64,000 nucleotides of DNA from Thamnaconus septentrionalis (taxonomy: Eukaryota; Chordata; Actinopteri; Tetraodontiformes; Monacanthidae): assembly GCA_009823395.1 (NCBI GenBank), contig CM020505.1, positions 7,934,129 through 7,998,128 on the forward strand, given 5' to 3'. The notes under the pieces were generated by a model that worked only from the letters and a program-made list of their open reading frames with translations, searched no databases and was not told the origin of the DNA. Positions 53,022 to 64,000 of the stretch are shown in pieces; within the stretch, counting starts at the first letter, position 1, and each line of letters begins with the position of its first letter. Made by a program: the position numbers and the translations under genes.

Positions 53022-55202
53022 ACACACACTACCTCCATACGTGAAGCCATGCGTTCTGCAGTGAAGGTGGGCTAATCTTGAGCAAAAGAAAGATTCATCT
53101 CATTGTTACTTGAGTTTTGTCCACTCAGGAGAAATAAACACACCTATGAAAAGTCCAAGACAGTTTTATTTAAATTTCTGCTTCCCCAGTTGCTTTTTAT
53201 TCTCAACAAGCTGCACTTGCCTGGACCTGTGGTGCAAAAAAATAGACAAGAAAAACACGAGATTTGTTTTTTTTTTCTTGAAAATGTAAAAATTAAGTGC
53301 CCTAAAGCAGCTTTCACCTGGCACACATAAATCTCTATTAACAGTAAACAACAGCTTAGTGGTTCGCCGGACCCCATAAATGTAGTAATTTAAGAGTGAT
53401 CATTTTAGATTTGCGAGTAATATAAAGTTCTGCATGAATTAAAATTTTATTGTTATTTGTTATCAATTCTATTTAAATTTACAATGGAAGCAAGAAAATA
53501 AAACTATATATATGGAATAAAAACAAACAAACAAACAAGTGAGACATCCTATTGTTTGTAATATTATGGATGTCGTTCATCATTCATTCAGTCCTCAAAC
53601 TGTGATGGTCAGTTTTTAATTTTATTTTTTGGCTGGAGAGCGCAGTCAACACACCTGCGCCAGTTTGTTTTGGCACAGATGCAGCTCTTTGTCACTTTTA
53701 ACATGTGTTTGTCAGTGAATGTTACAGCTAGTGACTGAGTTTTCTGCAGCTTGTCGTTGTTTCTCCTCAGGCTGTTGCCTTTGAGCTTCTTTAGTTTGAG
53801 AAGGTGTTTTCACACAGTTGCCTGGAGCCTTTTCTAAATTTATTATATGTCAAATGGGTATCAAGACGACACTCCTAAACTCTTGTAATTCCATATTTTT
53901 TGTGTGTGCGTTTTGTTCCTGACATTTCTTTTGACAGTCACTGACACTGTTTTTCATTTGCATATGTCAACAAAAAAAAAATATCCCAAATTGAGCACAG
54001 CCTGATTTAAAGTCAAAGGGCGCACAGTTCCGCATTACCATTAATTATGAGCGCCCAGGGTGATTCCAAATATGATTGTTTTGTATATTAACGTCAAATT
54101 ACTGTCCACTTTTGTAGATGGCTTTAATATTCTTGTCATATTGTGGTAGAACAACATAAAAGCCCTGTGATGTCAGCTTAAGAACACACATTAAAATTCA
54201 GTGTTCAAAAGAAAAGCTCAACATGTAGAAAGAAAATCTCCTGTACTTTTCAGTTGTCAGCTGACGAAGAGCAAGCTTTCAGGACATGTCCTGTTTGTGT
54301 CCAATAGACTGAATGACAGTATCTATATATGTATATATATTGAATGTAATGTTTAACCAGCCTACATGGCATGCAGTGTTGTCATCAGTCCAACATGCAC
54401 ATGAAGGTTTAGTTCGAGTGCCTTCCAGCATAGTTATTCTCATAGATGCGGAGTAAAATATTTAAAATGTTTGTTTGAGGTGCACATACAGTGATGTCAA
54501 AAATGAATGAGGATGGCATCATGCTGTACTTAAAGAAAAGGGGGGAAAAAAAGAATGCAGTGGGGCCTGAGAATGAGCAGATACCAAACGCGGTGTTCTT
54601 GGCAGCAGGTCTTCTCTTTACACCTGACTTTCTGTGCTTGGCATGTCAGCGGGGTAATTATGGAGCCTCATTGCGTCCCCGCTGTGAGGGAGTCAGCAGG
54701 TCTTTGTCTAATTGCCCTCCGGAGCTCCAGACCTCAAGCTGGATTTCCCAGATCCGCTCACTTCCAAAAATGCATGATACATTGCTCAAATGGTCTGGAT
54801 AGCCAAATTCAAAGTGTCACCCTGGTCAGCATCAGGATTCTATTGCTGTTTTCCACCTCATTCCCAGAGATTTCAAAGGGACCTACTGACGTAAAATTTG
54901 AGCCTGACAATGCAGCTGATGGGAGAGACGCGGGGTGGCCATCAGAACCGGGATTGTCATCGCCTGAATCAGCGCTCTTACCATGAGACGCTGCTCAGTC
55001 TTACACACCGGCCCCAGTGAAAAAACAAGTTTTTAATTTCAGTGCCTGCAGGCCAACCTGTGTCAGACAGAAAGGTGGAGCTGCTGTTATTAACAGAGGA
55101 GCGGTGGGATTTCTCCAAATCCGCCGTCACCCGCGAAGTCGCACAAGTGCCGTCACGCCTCCATGCTTCCCTCTGTTTCAACTTAGCCCCATCTAATCGC
55201 GC

Positions 55203-55227
55203 CGCGTGCACGAAGCACGTGCACGCG
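55203..55227. other. 9-bp inverted repeat with embedded E-box
   Basis: CGCGTGCAC and GTGCACGCG are separated by 7 bp. CACGTG (E-box) lies at 55216-55221, spanning the loop and right arm. Surrounding DNA is CpG-rich. Confidence 0.75.
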
Positions 55228-56059
55228 CGCCGTGAAAACAGGCAGGCCTATGAGCCCGGGACGCTCGGCACCTTGATGCATTTTTCATGAATACAGAAGG
55301 TGTTATTTCGCAGCATTGTGTGCCATGTGTGACTATTTGTGCGTGTGCCTCTTGCTCTGGGCTGATCAGATTAGAAACTGACAAACATCTGTGCCCCTTC
55401 ATTTATTCCGGTGGCGGCGCTCCCGGCAGTGCGCGTGCCATACACGGGTCCTCTGGTTGCACCGGCCGAGAAAAATTAAAATTAAACATCGTTATTGTGT
55501 TGTACCTTTAGAGGAGTGGGCAAGATGTGGTGGGACTTTAATAAAGTGCAAGGATGAATTAGTTCAGCGCAGCCACGGAGCCAAGAGGAACAGGGACACG
55601 ATTGTGTGCCCACGCAAGCAATAAAACTGAAAATGCAACTGACTGTAAGGCTGCAGACTTTAGGGACTTTTTTTTTTTCTTTCTTTTTTTCCTGGAGAAT
55701 ATGGATCTGTAAGCGATGAGGTGTGGATGAAGCTGAAACTAAACTGGTTTATGCTGCTGTGCAGTGACGAGAACATCATCACTCACAGCTGCATGCAGCG
55801 AGACTCCGGTACATAAAATTGTCTGCTCGTTAAATAAAACATGTTTTGCCTTTTAAATGCTGAATGCAAAATGTAAATTATTGTCTGCAGTAAAACTTTA
55901 AACTTTTTTTTTGGAAAATACTTACAATGTGCGCACACAGTTTTGAATGGGGAAAAGAAGTATGATAATCAGACATAAAAAAAAAAAAACAAACAACTTG
56001 AAATGGAATCCTCCCAAATTTAAAATGTTAGAGAGCATGCCTATTTAAATATTCCCATT

Positions 56060-56150
56060 AGAGCTGCATGATATTAAAAAACCTTGCGATAAGCATGCTG
56101 AATGTTGCCGGCGATGTGACTCATGATAAATACTAAACTACTGAATATTA
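56060..56150. repeat. Possible relic of an AGGGCTGCACGATAT-type element
   Basis: TTAGAGCTGCATGATATTAA followed by TTGCGATAAGC resembles the end of a common fish non-autonomous DNA element. It is short and diverged, and no partner terminus or target duplication was found. Confidence 0.3.
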
Positions 56151-56504
56151 CTGTGCTAATGCCTTTTTGCTTTTGCTTTGCTGGTAATGCAGACCCCAGA
56201 GAGGGAGCTGGAAATGCAGACACTGGGGTGGGGGGGTGGATCACTTCTATTTCAGCAACATGCTTTTATTGAGAGAAACCCTCCTTGCCACAACTGAACT
56301 GTATATACTGTGCACATACTGTAAACAATCAACTCAGTATCGTTTTTAAATATCCCCAAAACTCTCTTTTTTATTCCTTCAAAGAGAGATATTGGTTTTT
56401 CTCCCCTCATGGACATTCGCCTGCATGCATTTCAGCCACAAGCATCTCAGTTGCGGCATCCTCACTGTGGTCTGGTTTCCTGAGCTGTACAGAATGTATT
56501 GTTC

Positions 56505-56505
56505 A

Positions 56506-56591
<86 letters not shown>
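56505..56591. repeat. (GT)n-(AT)35 compound microsatellite
   Basis: About 17 bp of GT run into about 70 bp of pure AT. The AT part is self-complementary and can extrude as a cruciform. Confidence 0.96.
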
Positions 56592-56595
<4 letters not shown>

Positions 56596-56979
56596 AAAAA
56601 AAAACAAAACAGGACATCACTCTGTCCTGCCGTCATTCACTGTTTTGCGTTTCTCTCTCAAACACGCCGTGAAAAACTGGTTGGAGTGACACACTTGATT
56701 CATTCAGAGGAATTATAAACCATTCTTAACAGCATTTTCCCAAAGTGCTAACCAGCCATCGTTGAGAGGGCTGTGCTTAAATGGTTTTTATAAGTACTTG
56801 AATGTGCATCGGTTTCACCATTTGGTTGTGGCAGTGTGCAGTGGAGGAGTCGTGCCCTACATGAAGTCGCGGCGCTATCTGCCCGCTCATTCTAAAAGGC
56901 TGCTTTCTGTCTGCGCATTTACCAGTCTAAAGAGTGGAGCTTTATGCCAGTTCACGCCGGGTTAAATAGACTCGCTGAG

Positions 56980-57050
56980 GCCCCCGAGCTCTCCTCATTG
57001 GGAATTGAACTGGCAACCTTCAGGGTCACACGGACTGAATCTCTTCCTGG
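56980..57050 (-). repeat. Possible tRNA-derived SINE head relic
   Basis: On the minus strand, GTTGCCAGTTCAATTCCCAA resembles a B-box region (GGTTCRANNCC) as used in fish tRNA-derived SINEs. No A box, acceptor stem or tail is convincing, so it is not a tRNA gene. Confidence 0.3.
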
Positions 57051-58010
57051 CCGTTCAGAATGATCTAGATAACGAGCCCATTGAGAGTCAATGAGTGTGT
57101 AGATTAGCATAAATTAGCATAAATTAGAGGAGGCAATTAATATTCTGTTCAATCTGTTCAGAAGTCATCTGACTATCTGAAAGGAAGAGACGAAGGGAAG
57201 AAACAGGAAGGTACAGGAGAGAAATCAGGCCACGCGGCGCTGTCAAATAATGTGATCAGACGAAGTGATGTGATTGGTCTTTTTTGTCATGAAAAGCGCG
57301 GAGGGAATATAAAGGTACCGTCATGTTAACTCAGCTGGAAACTTCACAGTTGATCTAAAGAAACTCCTGATGTGAGGTAAGGTGTCAAGGACGCGATAAT
57401 TCCAAGTCTCGAGAGCTTTTCTCAAAATGTTCAGTACATAATAATATCATATCCGCAGTTGTGAATTCAACTTAAACTAATGGTCCTGCACCTCCCCTTC
57501 CCCTCCTTCTCCCCCACCGCTTTAGAAACTGGAGATATTATCTTTTTGTCTGTATCTCAAATGTGGACATGGTTGAGTCTGAATACGCTCAAAGTGATGT
57601 GGATGACATCAGCGACTCGCTCCTAAGTGGACCTTGATTAATAGTCTAACTCCTTTGAAGATGTGTCGTTCCATCATTATCATTTATTGCTGCTTTGGGC
57701 TACATTTTTTCGTCTGCATCATTTTAATTAACCTCATCGCTTTAGTGTCCTTTGGTGGATAGCAGTCGCCAGATTTATTCTACACCATCTCAGCAAACGT
57801 TAAACAAGGATGTAGTGGAAGTGGAGGGTGTGAGGTGGGGAGGGTGTGGGGGGACCATTGGACTTGAGTGAGTATTTATATTTTCACTGCCTTTGTTTGC
57901 TTGGTACATTCACATTTCTCAGAGGGAATACTGCACACTTACAGTATCAGTCAGTGCAGCAAACAACTATACACAGAGAGGTACTTTAATTTGCCATTTA
58001 TGTTATGTCT

Positions 58011-58070
<60 letters not shown>

Positions 58071-61000
58071 TTGAAACAGCACACACATGCAACTGTACAA
58101 AGACAAATAGCAGTGCAGCATCATTTTAAGGACCAGTAGAGAACATTCATCATCAGCAAAGTCTTGGTTTATCCCGTCCTCTTTAAATCAGGCCTCTAAG
58201 AGCAGGTTGTTTCTGCTTCATTAGACAAAACCTTCTCCAGGAAAGAGGGAGAAAAGTCATGAGCATACTGCCAGGCACATGTTGTCACTTTGAATCCCAC
58301 CGTTGTCGTGCTGTTTGCTCCGTCGTATCGGCTGCACAGCAGGGCTGCTTTAGAGGGAGAATAAATGAAAGTGACACAAAGGGAGAGTGGAAATAACGAG
58401 ACGGTGCTCAGAGGGATGCTGACTTGCTGCATCGATGTCCACGGGCTCATAAAAAGCCGGGTATTTCCTGAACACTATCAGAAAACACGCAAGCATTATT
58501 TCTGAGGACTTTACACTGGCCTCCATTCACTTTCCATTGTTTTGCAGAGCCAAACACTTGCCCTAACCCTGACCTTAAACCAGCCACAATTGGCTCTAAA
58601 CTTAAGCCTTCACCCTTCGTGATAAAGCCTGCGTCCAACCACTAAAATGTTGACACGCATACAAAAATCCTTCGCCATAAAGGTATGTAATAAGCAATAG
58701 GAATAGTCCGTTAAAGGTGCCTTATATTGAAATGCCGACTATTTTGCGATACTCACTTGCTAGCTAGCACGCATGGAAAGAACCGATTTCGCTCGACTTT
58801 CTACGTCACATTTCTACGTGATTACGCTAAAGTGTTGGTGAGGCATCACTGCATGACAGGTAATGGCTACCTTCTCCTCTAGCTCACGCTAGCTGATAGC
58901 GGCTGGCCAATCACAAGGGAGAAGGCTGTTCCAAGGCGGGAGTTACAGATGGAGCAGGCAAGGGAGGGTTAGAGGGTTGGAGTAGAGAGCGGCCTCTTCA
59001 GGCTGAGTTCGAGTACAGTTTTCTAACTTTGACTTTAGATAATAATAATAAAAAAAATAATAATAATTTCTACCTCAAACAACCAACAAGGTTTGTTTGA
59101 TGGTCTTTACCCATTTTATGTCCCCATATCCCTTCGTCACCCTTCACCGCCTCCTTTGTCACAGCCCAGCCGGGGATCAGGACGCGGGACGCAGTCAACA
59201 CCACACACATTTGGCCCGCGGGGGCATCCTCGCCTCGTCAGCCACCATTTGAAACCTCTGTCATTTACCTTTGCCGCTCAGCTGTATCAGCTAACAGAGA
59301 TTTGATCAGATTGTTCTTTTTTTCATGATACAACCTCATAGCCGTGATTTTGCACAGATAATGTGATGTTCCACCCCGCTGAATTCTGTTGTCTTGCTGA
59401 GCGGCCTTTGTTTAACGGCTTTATATAAGACGACGGAATAAAATAGACACGCTCCTTTGTTCTGCTGAGAGAGATTTTTAGATTTTATTCTCTCTATTAG
59501 CCCTAATCAGTCTTTGATAGGCTGAATAAGACGCGGTTGCTTTTTATTTGTGCCCAGTCCCATCCGTCCACTTCTAATCTTTTGCCTTGAAGTATGGTGG
59601 TCCCTTTTGCACCTGTTCACCTGAGATCTGTTGTCAACTTATCCAGCATGTGATTCATCACGCGCCTTCAGCTTGACCCTGTAAAACAAACAAGGTTAGC
59701 CACACTTTGAACTTGGCGTACACAGTAAATCTCACCAGGAGAAATTCTAGTATTTCTGAAAAGGGAAACAGCTCATGAAAAATGACTCATCATGGGAGAA
59801 AATGGCTAGTGACATACATGCAGCCCCCAGACTGACGAGCACATAGCCTGGGGGTGCAGTGCATACGTGTGAAGCAATAGTGAGGGTGGTATTGGAAGGT
59901 TTATTTGCGCTGATGCAACATGTTTTCATATACAGTGGATTTTGTATTCTCTAGACTAGTAATGACTATTTAATGTAAAATGTTTACTGGTCTAATCAAA
60001 AAAGAGGAAAAGGGAGATTCTTGATTGGACACACATACATATCGATGCACAGTGAAAATCTTTGAGAGGTTTCCGGGCTCTGGCTGGTGAGAAGACATAA
60101 AGACCATCACCAGGATGTGATGCAAATTCCCAAAAGAAAGACCATTCAGCATTAAGCACCAACTTCTGTGCCACCGCGCCAAAATAGTCCAGCCTGAAAA
60201 CCTAATTTCATGAAGAAGAAAAAGAAGTTTGAATGTTAAGTTTAAAAATAAAAAGAGAAAGGGTTGTATATATATTTTTTCCTCAATAAATTGTAAATTG
60301 AAAAATTAACCAATTACATAAAAGAAGCAATTAGATGAATGTTTTCAAAGCCTTGGTAATCTGCCATCGCACTGTAGTTACTAAAAGACCATTTAAATGT
60401 GAGTCTTTTGAAACGGGATTTGAAAGCATGCAATCAGAACTTCTTTCAAAAGGTGAGCAACAGAAAAAAGAAATGCATCATCAAAGAAAAATCACAAAGC
60501 GTAGTTATGTTAGCTACAAGGACGAGATGCAAAAGAGGCTGCGGAATTGTTATGGAAATTTTGCCACGGTATGGTTCCGCATAGGACGTGGAAGCAAAGT
60601 GTTGGGGGGAATTAAATGAAATGGGAGACGGGGGGAGGTCCGGGGAGAGGACCGTCGGAGAGCCGTTATTTGGAAGGGCTTTAAAGGCGGGAACCGCAAA
60701 TGCAAACCCCAGTGCTGGCTAATACATAGAGACAGTTTACAAAGGGAAGATAGGAAACCAGAGAAAAGGAAAATAGAATCAAACTTTCACAGATTAAAGT
60801 GGATTCAATAGGAGAGGAGGATATGAGACTGACAGAGGAAGAGAGGGTATTGATGGATGGCAGGAGAGGTGGCCGTTATTGAAAAGAGTGCAGTAGAGGA
60901 GGGGAGAAGGGACAAAAGACAGAATATAAGACGTGTGCAGGAGATTGCAGCAATCCATTCCAACTCCCTTTGGCTTTTCTTCCATTGCGCTTCTCGACAA

Positions 61001-61468
61001 TCAGCTATTGATGTGAATTTGACATTTTATAAGTCTAGGTGATTCCCCCCCGGCCCCCCGCACCCCGCATGGGTGGAGGTTTGCGGCTACCTCTGTTCGT
61101 GTTGAGTGAAAGTGTTGTGCGTTGTTTGTGCTAGCCGCAGTCATGCTGTGAACAATAAGAATCCTTGATCAGGCATCAAAGGCTCCACATTGACACACGC
61201 ACCCTGCACCAAGACGCACGCGCACGGACTCACCGACACACACTCACTGGCACAATCCCACGAAGTTCGTGTCTGGATGAAAGTACTGTCCAAGTTTGCC
61301 CATCATTTCACACTGTTGTGTGTTCCTTAGAATTATGAGCCAAGTTGCCCACGCAAAGATAGACGCTCCTCAGCTATTTTTGAGCTCGGTGGCGTGACTC
61401 GGCCAAAGAACTGCGTAAAAACCGACCCAGAGTGTGAGTCTGAAGGTCAGCACCTCCGTGTGTGTGTA
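57051..61468. other. Intronic DNA, no gene seen
   Basis: Contains ATTAGCATAA tandem units (57112-57128) and the CA array at 58012. The block 58676-58990, with GCTAGCTAGCACGC and GGCCAATCACAAGGGAGAAG, looks repeat-like but was not assigned. The 94-codon lysine-rich frame at 60335-60619 has no recognisable homologue. Confidence 0.6.
58012..58067. repeat. (CA)28 microsatellite
   Basis: Uninterrupted CA alternation. Confidence 0.96.
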
Positions 61469-61515
61469 TGAGAGAGAGAGAGAGGGGGGGGGAGATATAG
61501 AGAGAGAGAGGGAGG

Positions 61516-61558
<43 letters not shown>

Positions 61559-61582
61559 GGGAGAGATAGAGAGAGAGAGAGG

Positions 61583-61620
<38 letters not shown>

Positions 61621-61660
61621 GAGAGAGAGAGATAGAGAGAGAGAGCGAGAGAGAGAGAGA
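61469..61660. repeat. Long GA-rich (AG)n purine tract
   Basis: About 190 bp of near-pure purine: AG repeats mixed with GGGAGGG units, G runs (about 61485-61493) and occasional GATAG, GACAG or GCGAG breaks. The long Arg-Glu frame across it is a repeat translation, not a protein. Confidence 0.95.
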
Positions 61661-61917
61661 TTTCCTTATCTTGACATTTATGGATATGAAAAGGCGTTTT
61701 TGAAATTGTCAGTTATCGGTAGCCACAGTACTGTATATACTCAATGGATCACATGACCAGGTGGTAAATCAAGGACAGATTTGTTTAACTTTAAAGCAAG
61801 TGAATCAATTCTGCTCAGGTTCAACTGACTTATGCTTTTTAGATGTATATTCTAGGTTCGCTTGGAATGTGCCTGCTGAATTTTGTTATTCATCCAGAAA
61901 ACATTCAAACTAAATAA

Positions 61918-61956
61918 ATGAATGAATGGATGGATGGATGGATGGATGAATGAATA
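61918..61956. repeat. (ATGA)/(ATGG)n tetranucleotide repeat
   Basis: AATGAATGGATGGATGGATG-type units, five or more copies. Confidence 0.93.
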
Positions 61957-62479
61957 ATAAATAACTAACAGCAGAGTCGCTGAAATAGTTTGCTGGTAAA
62001 TGAATTGTTCTATAACTACGCTGAGTGTTGATCCACTTGCCGCCCTAAATGAAAGCGAATCAGTTTAATGTGCAGGACAGTTGCCACCGAGTCGATATCA
62101 GAAGGGCAGTTCCCAGCGACGTCGCCCGCCATTTGTTTCAAACCGGCCTCAGTCGTCCGCACGGCCTCCGTCCTTTCTCATAACCGTGACGAAATGATTG
62201 CGGTGCGATGACGGCGCCCGGCGAGATCCCGTGGCCGCCGTGACCCTGCGACAAATGAATTGGGTTCATTCCCTTGACAGAAATGAGACACGGGCAGTCA
62301 GTCCAGCAAGGCGTACTCACTGTCGCCATCACACCCTGAGCTGCTGACCGATGGTTTTGAAATTCAATTAAAAGGGTGGGGGCAGGGGTGGAGGTGGCTG
62401 CTATTCTGGCTCTGCATTTGGTGGCAATGTCAAGTGGTCCTGGACGGAAGATGAAGCAGTCTGTCAGTGGCGTCAGGTT

Positions 62480-62508
62480 TTTTTTTGTTTGTTTGTTTGT
62501 TTGTTTTT
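62480..62508. repeat. (TTTG)n microsatellite
   Basis: About five TTTG units within a T-rich run. Confidence 0.9.
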
Positions 62509-63556
62509 TGATTCCCCCTCAGCTGTTTACCTCAGGTACACAATGATTCTGATGTGATTTGCTATTCAGCGAGCCGCTGAAGCATCTGGGCTCCTGTTGA
62601 GTCTGGCTGAATTATAACCGGCGGAGGGAAAACAATGCCGCAAATCAAACAGAATACATATAATGGATGTGGCTCAGACTCTGTGAGGTAACCTTCAAAA
62701 AGGCCACCAAACAGCTGTGGATCACAGAGGAAGTGGAACCTTGGCTGGAGAGGACGTAGATGTTAAAATCAAATTGAAAAAAAAAAAAAAAGTTGTCTAA
62801 AAAAGAAAAGTGCCTGAACAGTGATGATGCAAGATACCAAATACTTCAGAACTCCATCATCGGTCTCAGTCACCTGACAGAGCAAAGCACTTCTGTTCTG
62901 TTAGTGACCTGGATACCCAAACTTCTCCCAGCGAGTCAAACTAATATTTGCAAACTATATTTGGAGCCGATCAGTTTTGGCCAGCTGTTAGTGAAAATGT
63001 AATCCGAGAGCGAACCAAATCATTTTGTCTTCCCAGTTCAGGTCCTGGGGTTTGGGGTCTTTGTCAGACCCAACCCGCTGCTCTGTTACCTACATAGCAG
63101 AGTGCACAGCAAACCCAATTCGTATGAAAAAAAAAACCAGCCACCTTTAAATGCACGGCACAGCCATTAAAAAGCTCACCTCTGAAAAATAACTGCAATA
63201 ATAATAGGGGTGAAGTAAATGTAAAAAGTAGCAAAGCATAGTTGAATATACAGATGACATTATTATTTTTTTTTTCAAGAGCAGCCGTTTGAGAAGCCAA
63301 TAATAACAACGGGAGGAGTCCTACCAATTTATTTAGCCATTTATGAAAAAAAAGGAGCTGGACAATAGTTTAGTTTTACTGTCCCTGTTGAATGGTAGTA
63401 AAACGAGAGGAACCTGTTTTAATAGATTCCCTTTCTTTCTGCACACCTCGGCGGTTTCGTTATTTTCCATTACTGTTTACGTTTTATGGCTGCTGCAGGA
63501 CGTCCACTGCGCTCTCCACAGCGGTGATACCATTTAAAAGTCCTGCCGTGGGGAAA

Positions 63557-63559
<3 letters not shown>

Positions 63560-63596
<37 letters not shown>
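63560..63596. repeat. (GT)18 microsatellite
   Basis: Uninterrupted GT alternation. Confidence 0.95.
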
Positions 63597-63598
<2 letters not shown>

Positions 63599-63889
63599 GT
63601 GTGTGCGTGGTGGTTTGATGTCAGTGGATTCTTCTCCGATGTCGCCCTGTTACTTGTGTTCGTTTTGAGCCGTGCTCTGTCTCTCTGACTGTGTCACGCT
63701 TTTCCTGATGAAGATGAAGGACGGTGTGTTCCTGTTCGCCCACAGCAGCCGCTGACTTCAACGTGTTCAGTTGTGTTGTCACATGTGGGTGCACGTGTGC
63801 ACCCCCCTCCTCCTCCTTCGTCTTTTAAGTGGAAGTGCATGCAGAGCAGTTTTTCTCAGATACTTGTAATTATGTTTGCCTGTTGTGTT

Positions 63890-64000
63890 TTAAAGGCAAA
63901 GTGTGTAATATTTGGAGATTTTTAGGAAGAAACAGCGACATCAAGTGGTCACATCTCAGATTGCAGCGCTCGTTCACTTATGTCCCCTTAGCGACTCTGT
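63890..64000. repeat. Possible interspersed repeat running off the window end
   Basis: AAAGGCAAAGTGTGTAATAT and GACATCAAGTGGTCACATCT recall fish interspersed repeats built on AAAGTGTGTAA.ATTT and ACATC.AGTGG motifs. It is truncated by the window edge, so class and end are unknown. Confidence 0.3.

Larger units (their letters stand above)
53021..56504. other. Intronic DNA, no gene seen
   Basis: AT-rich, with a small ATATAT patch near 54320-54340, an AAAC array near 53520 and CpG-rich DNA near 55190-55260. The 143- and 103-codon frames at 54491-54986 overlap in different phases and show no family signature. Confidence 0.6.
61661..63889. other. Intronic DNA, no gene seen
   Basis: Short ATGG and TTTG arrays and the GT array at 63560. 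A CpG-rich patch at 62090-62250 shares GTGGCCGCCGTGACC with 51845-51859. Confidence 0.6.
28672..64000 (+). other. 5' part of the next csmd1 intron (at least 35.3 kb, open at window end)
   Basis: It begins with donor GTAAGG. The next exon should encode Sushi 1 (VLPSHTCGNPG... in the human protein as I recall it). I looked for its Cys-Gly-Asn-Pro codons and for the Sushi hallmark codons and did not find them. The stretch is non-coding DNA with one clean hAT element, weak transposon relics, many microsatellites and a CpG-rich block near 51.5 kb. Confidence 0.8.

Noticed and set aside
54555..54986. 143-codon plus-strand frame
   Set aside because: An overlapping frame in another phase is almost as long, and there is no recognisable motif. 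It is most simply explained by low stop density.
56980..57050. tRNA gene on the minus strand
   Set aside because: Only a B-box-like segment is visible. There is no A box, paired acceptor stem or anticodon arm.
60335..60619. 94-codon lysine-rich frame
   Set aside because: No recognisable domain. It overlaps another frame and lies in A-rich DNA. It cannot be called a gene from sequence alone.
61434..61703. Arg/Glu-repeat protein
   Set aside because: It is a direct translation of an (AG)n tract.

Overview
The window is vertebrate genomic DNA, most likely from a teleost fish. Two multi-domain receptor exons are separated by 28 kb of intron, dinucleotide microsatellites are very dense, and there are short non-autonomous hAT elements and non-LTR retrotransposon relics of kinds common in fish. 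There is no prokaryotic gene organisation. Nearly all open frames of 60-140 codons are chance ORFs in non-coding DNA, and many are only translated (CA)n, (GT)n or (GA)n repeats.

The only protein-coding sequence I can support is part of one plus-strand gene, a CSMD-family gene (CUB and Sushi multiple domains). It is best matched from memory to csmd1. Exon A (338-554) and exon B (28559-28671) together encode one complete 110-codon CUB domain, the N-terminal CUB1. The pair begins and ends in phase 1. Splicing A to B restores an arginine codon and continues in frame into the expected second half of the domain. The window opens in the 3' end of the upstream intron. A 28,004-bp intron (555-28558) lies between the exons. 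The rest (28672-64000) is the 5' part of a further intron longer than 35 kb. I did not find the next expected exon (Sushi 1, beginning VLPSHTCGNPG in the human protein as I recall it).

The non-coding DNA holds three well-bounded hAT-type non-autonomous transposons. They are at 3589-4508 (7/8 target duplication), 27738-28084 (6/8) and 33318-33803 (perfect 8-bp duplication). It also holds a minus-strand non-LTR reverse-transcriptase tail (about 22600-22990), a 5'-truncated LINE 3' end (about 19480-19705), and several weaker repeat relics. About twenty long microsatellites are present, including (AG)35 at 39595-39664, a GA-rich tract of about 190 bp at 61469-61660, and an adjoining (GT)n(AT)n tract at 56505-56591.

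Two strikingly CpG-rich blocks (18966-19260 and 51470-51860) are the best candidates for internal promoters or regulatory islands. Other structural features are a 24-bp perfect palindrome at 9188-9211, a one-base-loop G-quadruplex motif at 33110-33124, and two compact hairpins at 21570-21591 and 55203-55227. I found no tRNA, rRNA, CRISPR array or convincing second gene. I also found no new multi-gene system. The unusual content is intronic structure and mobile DNA.
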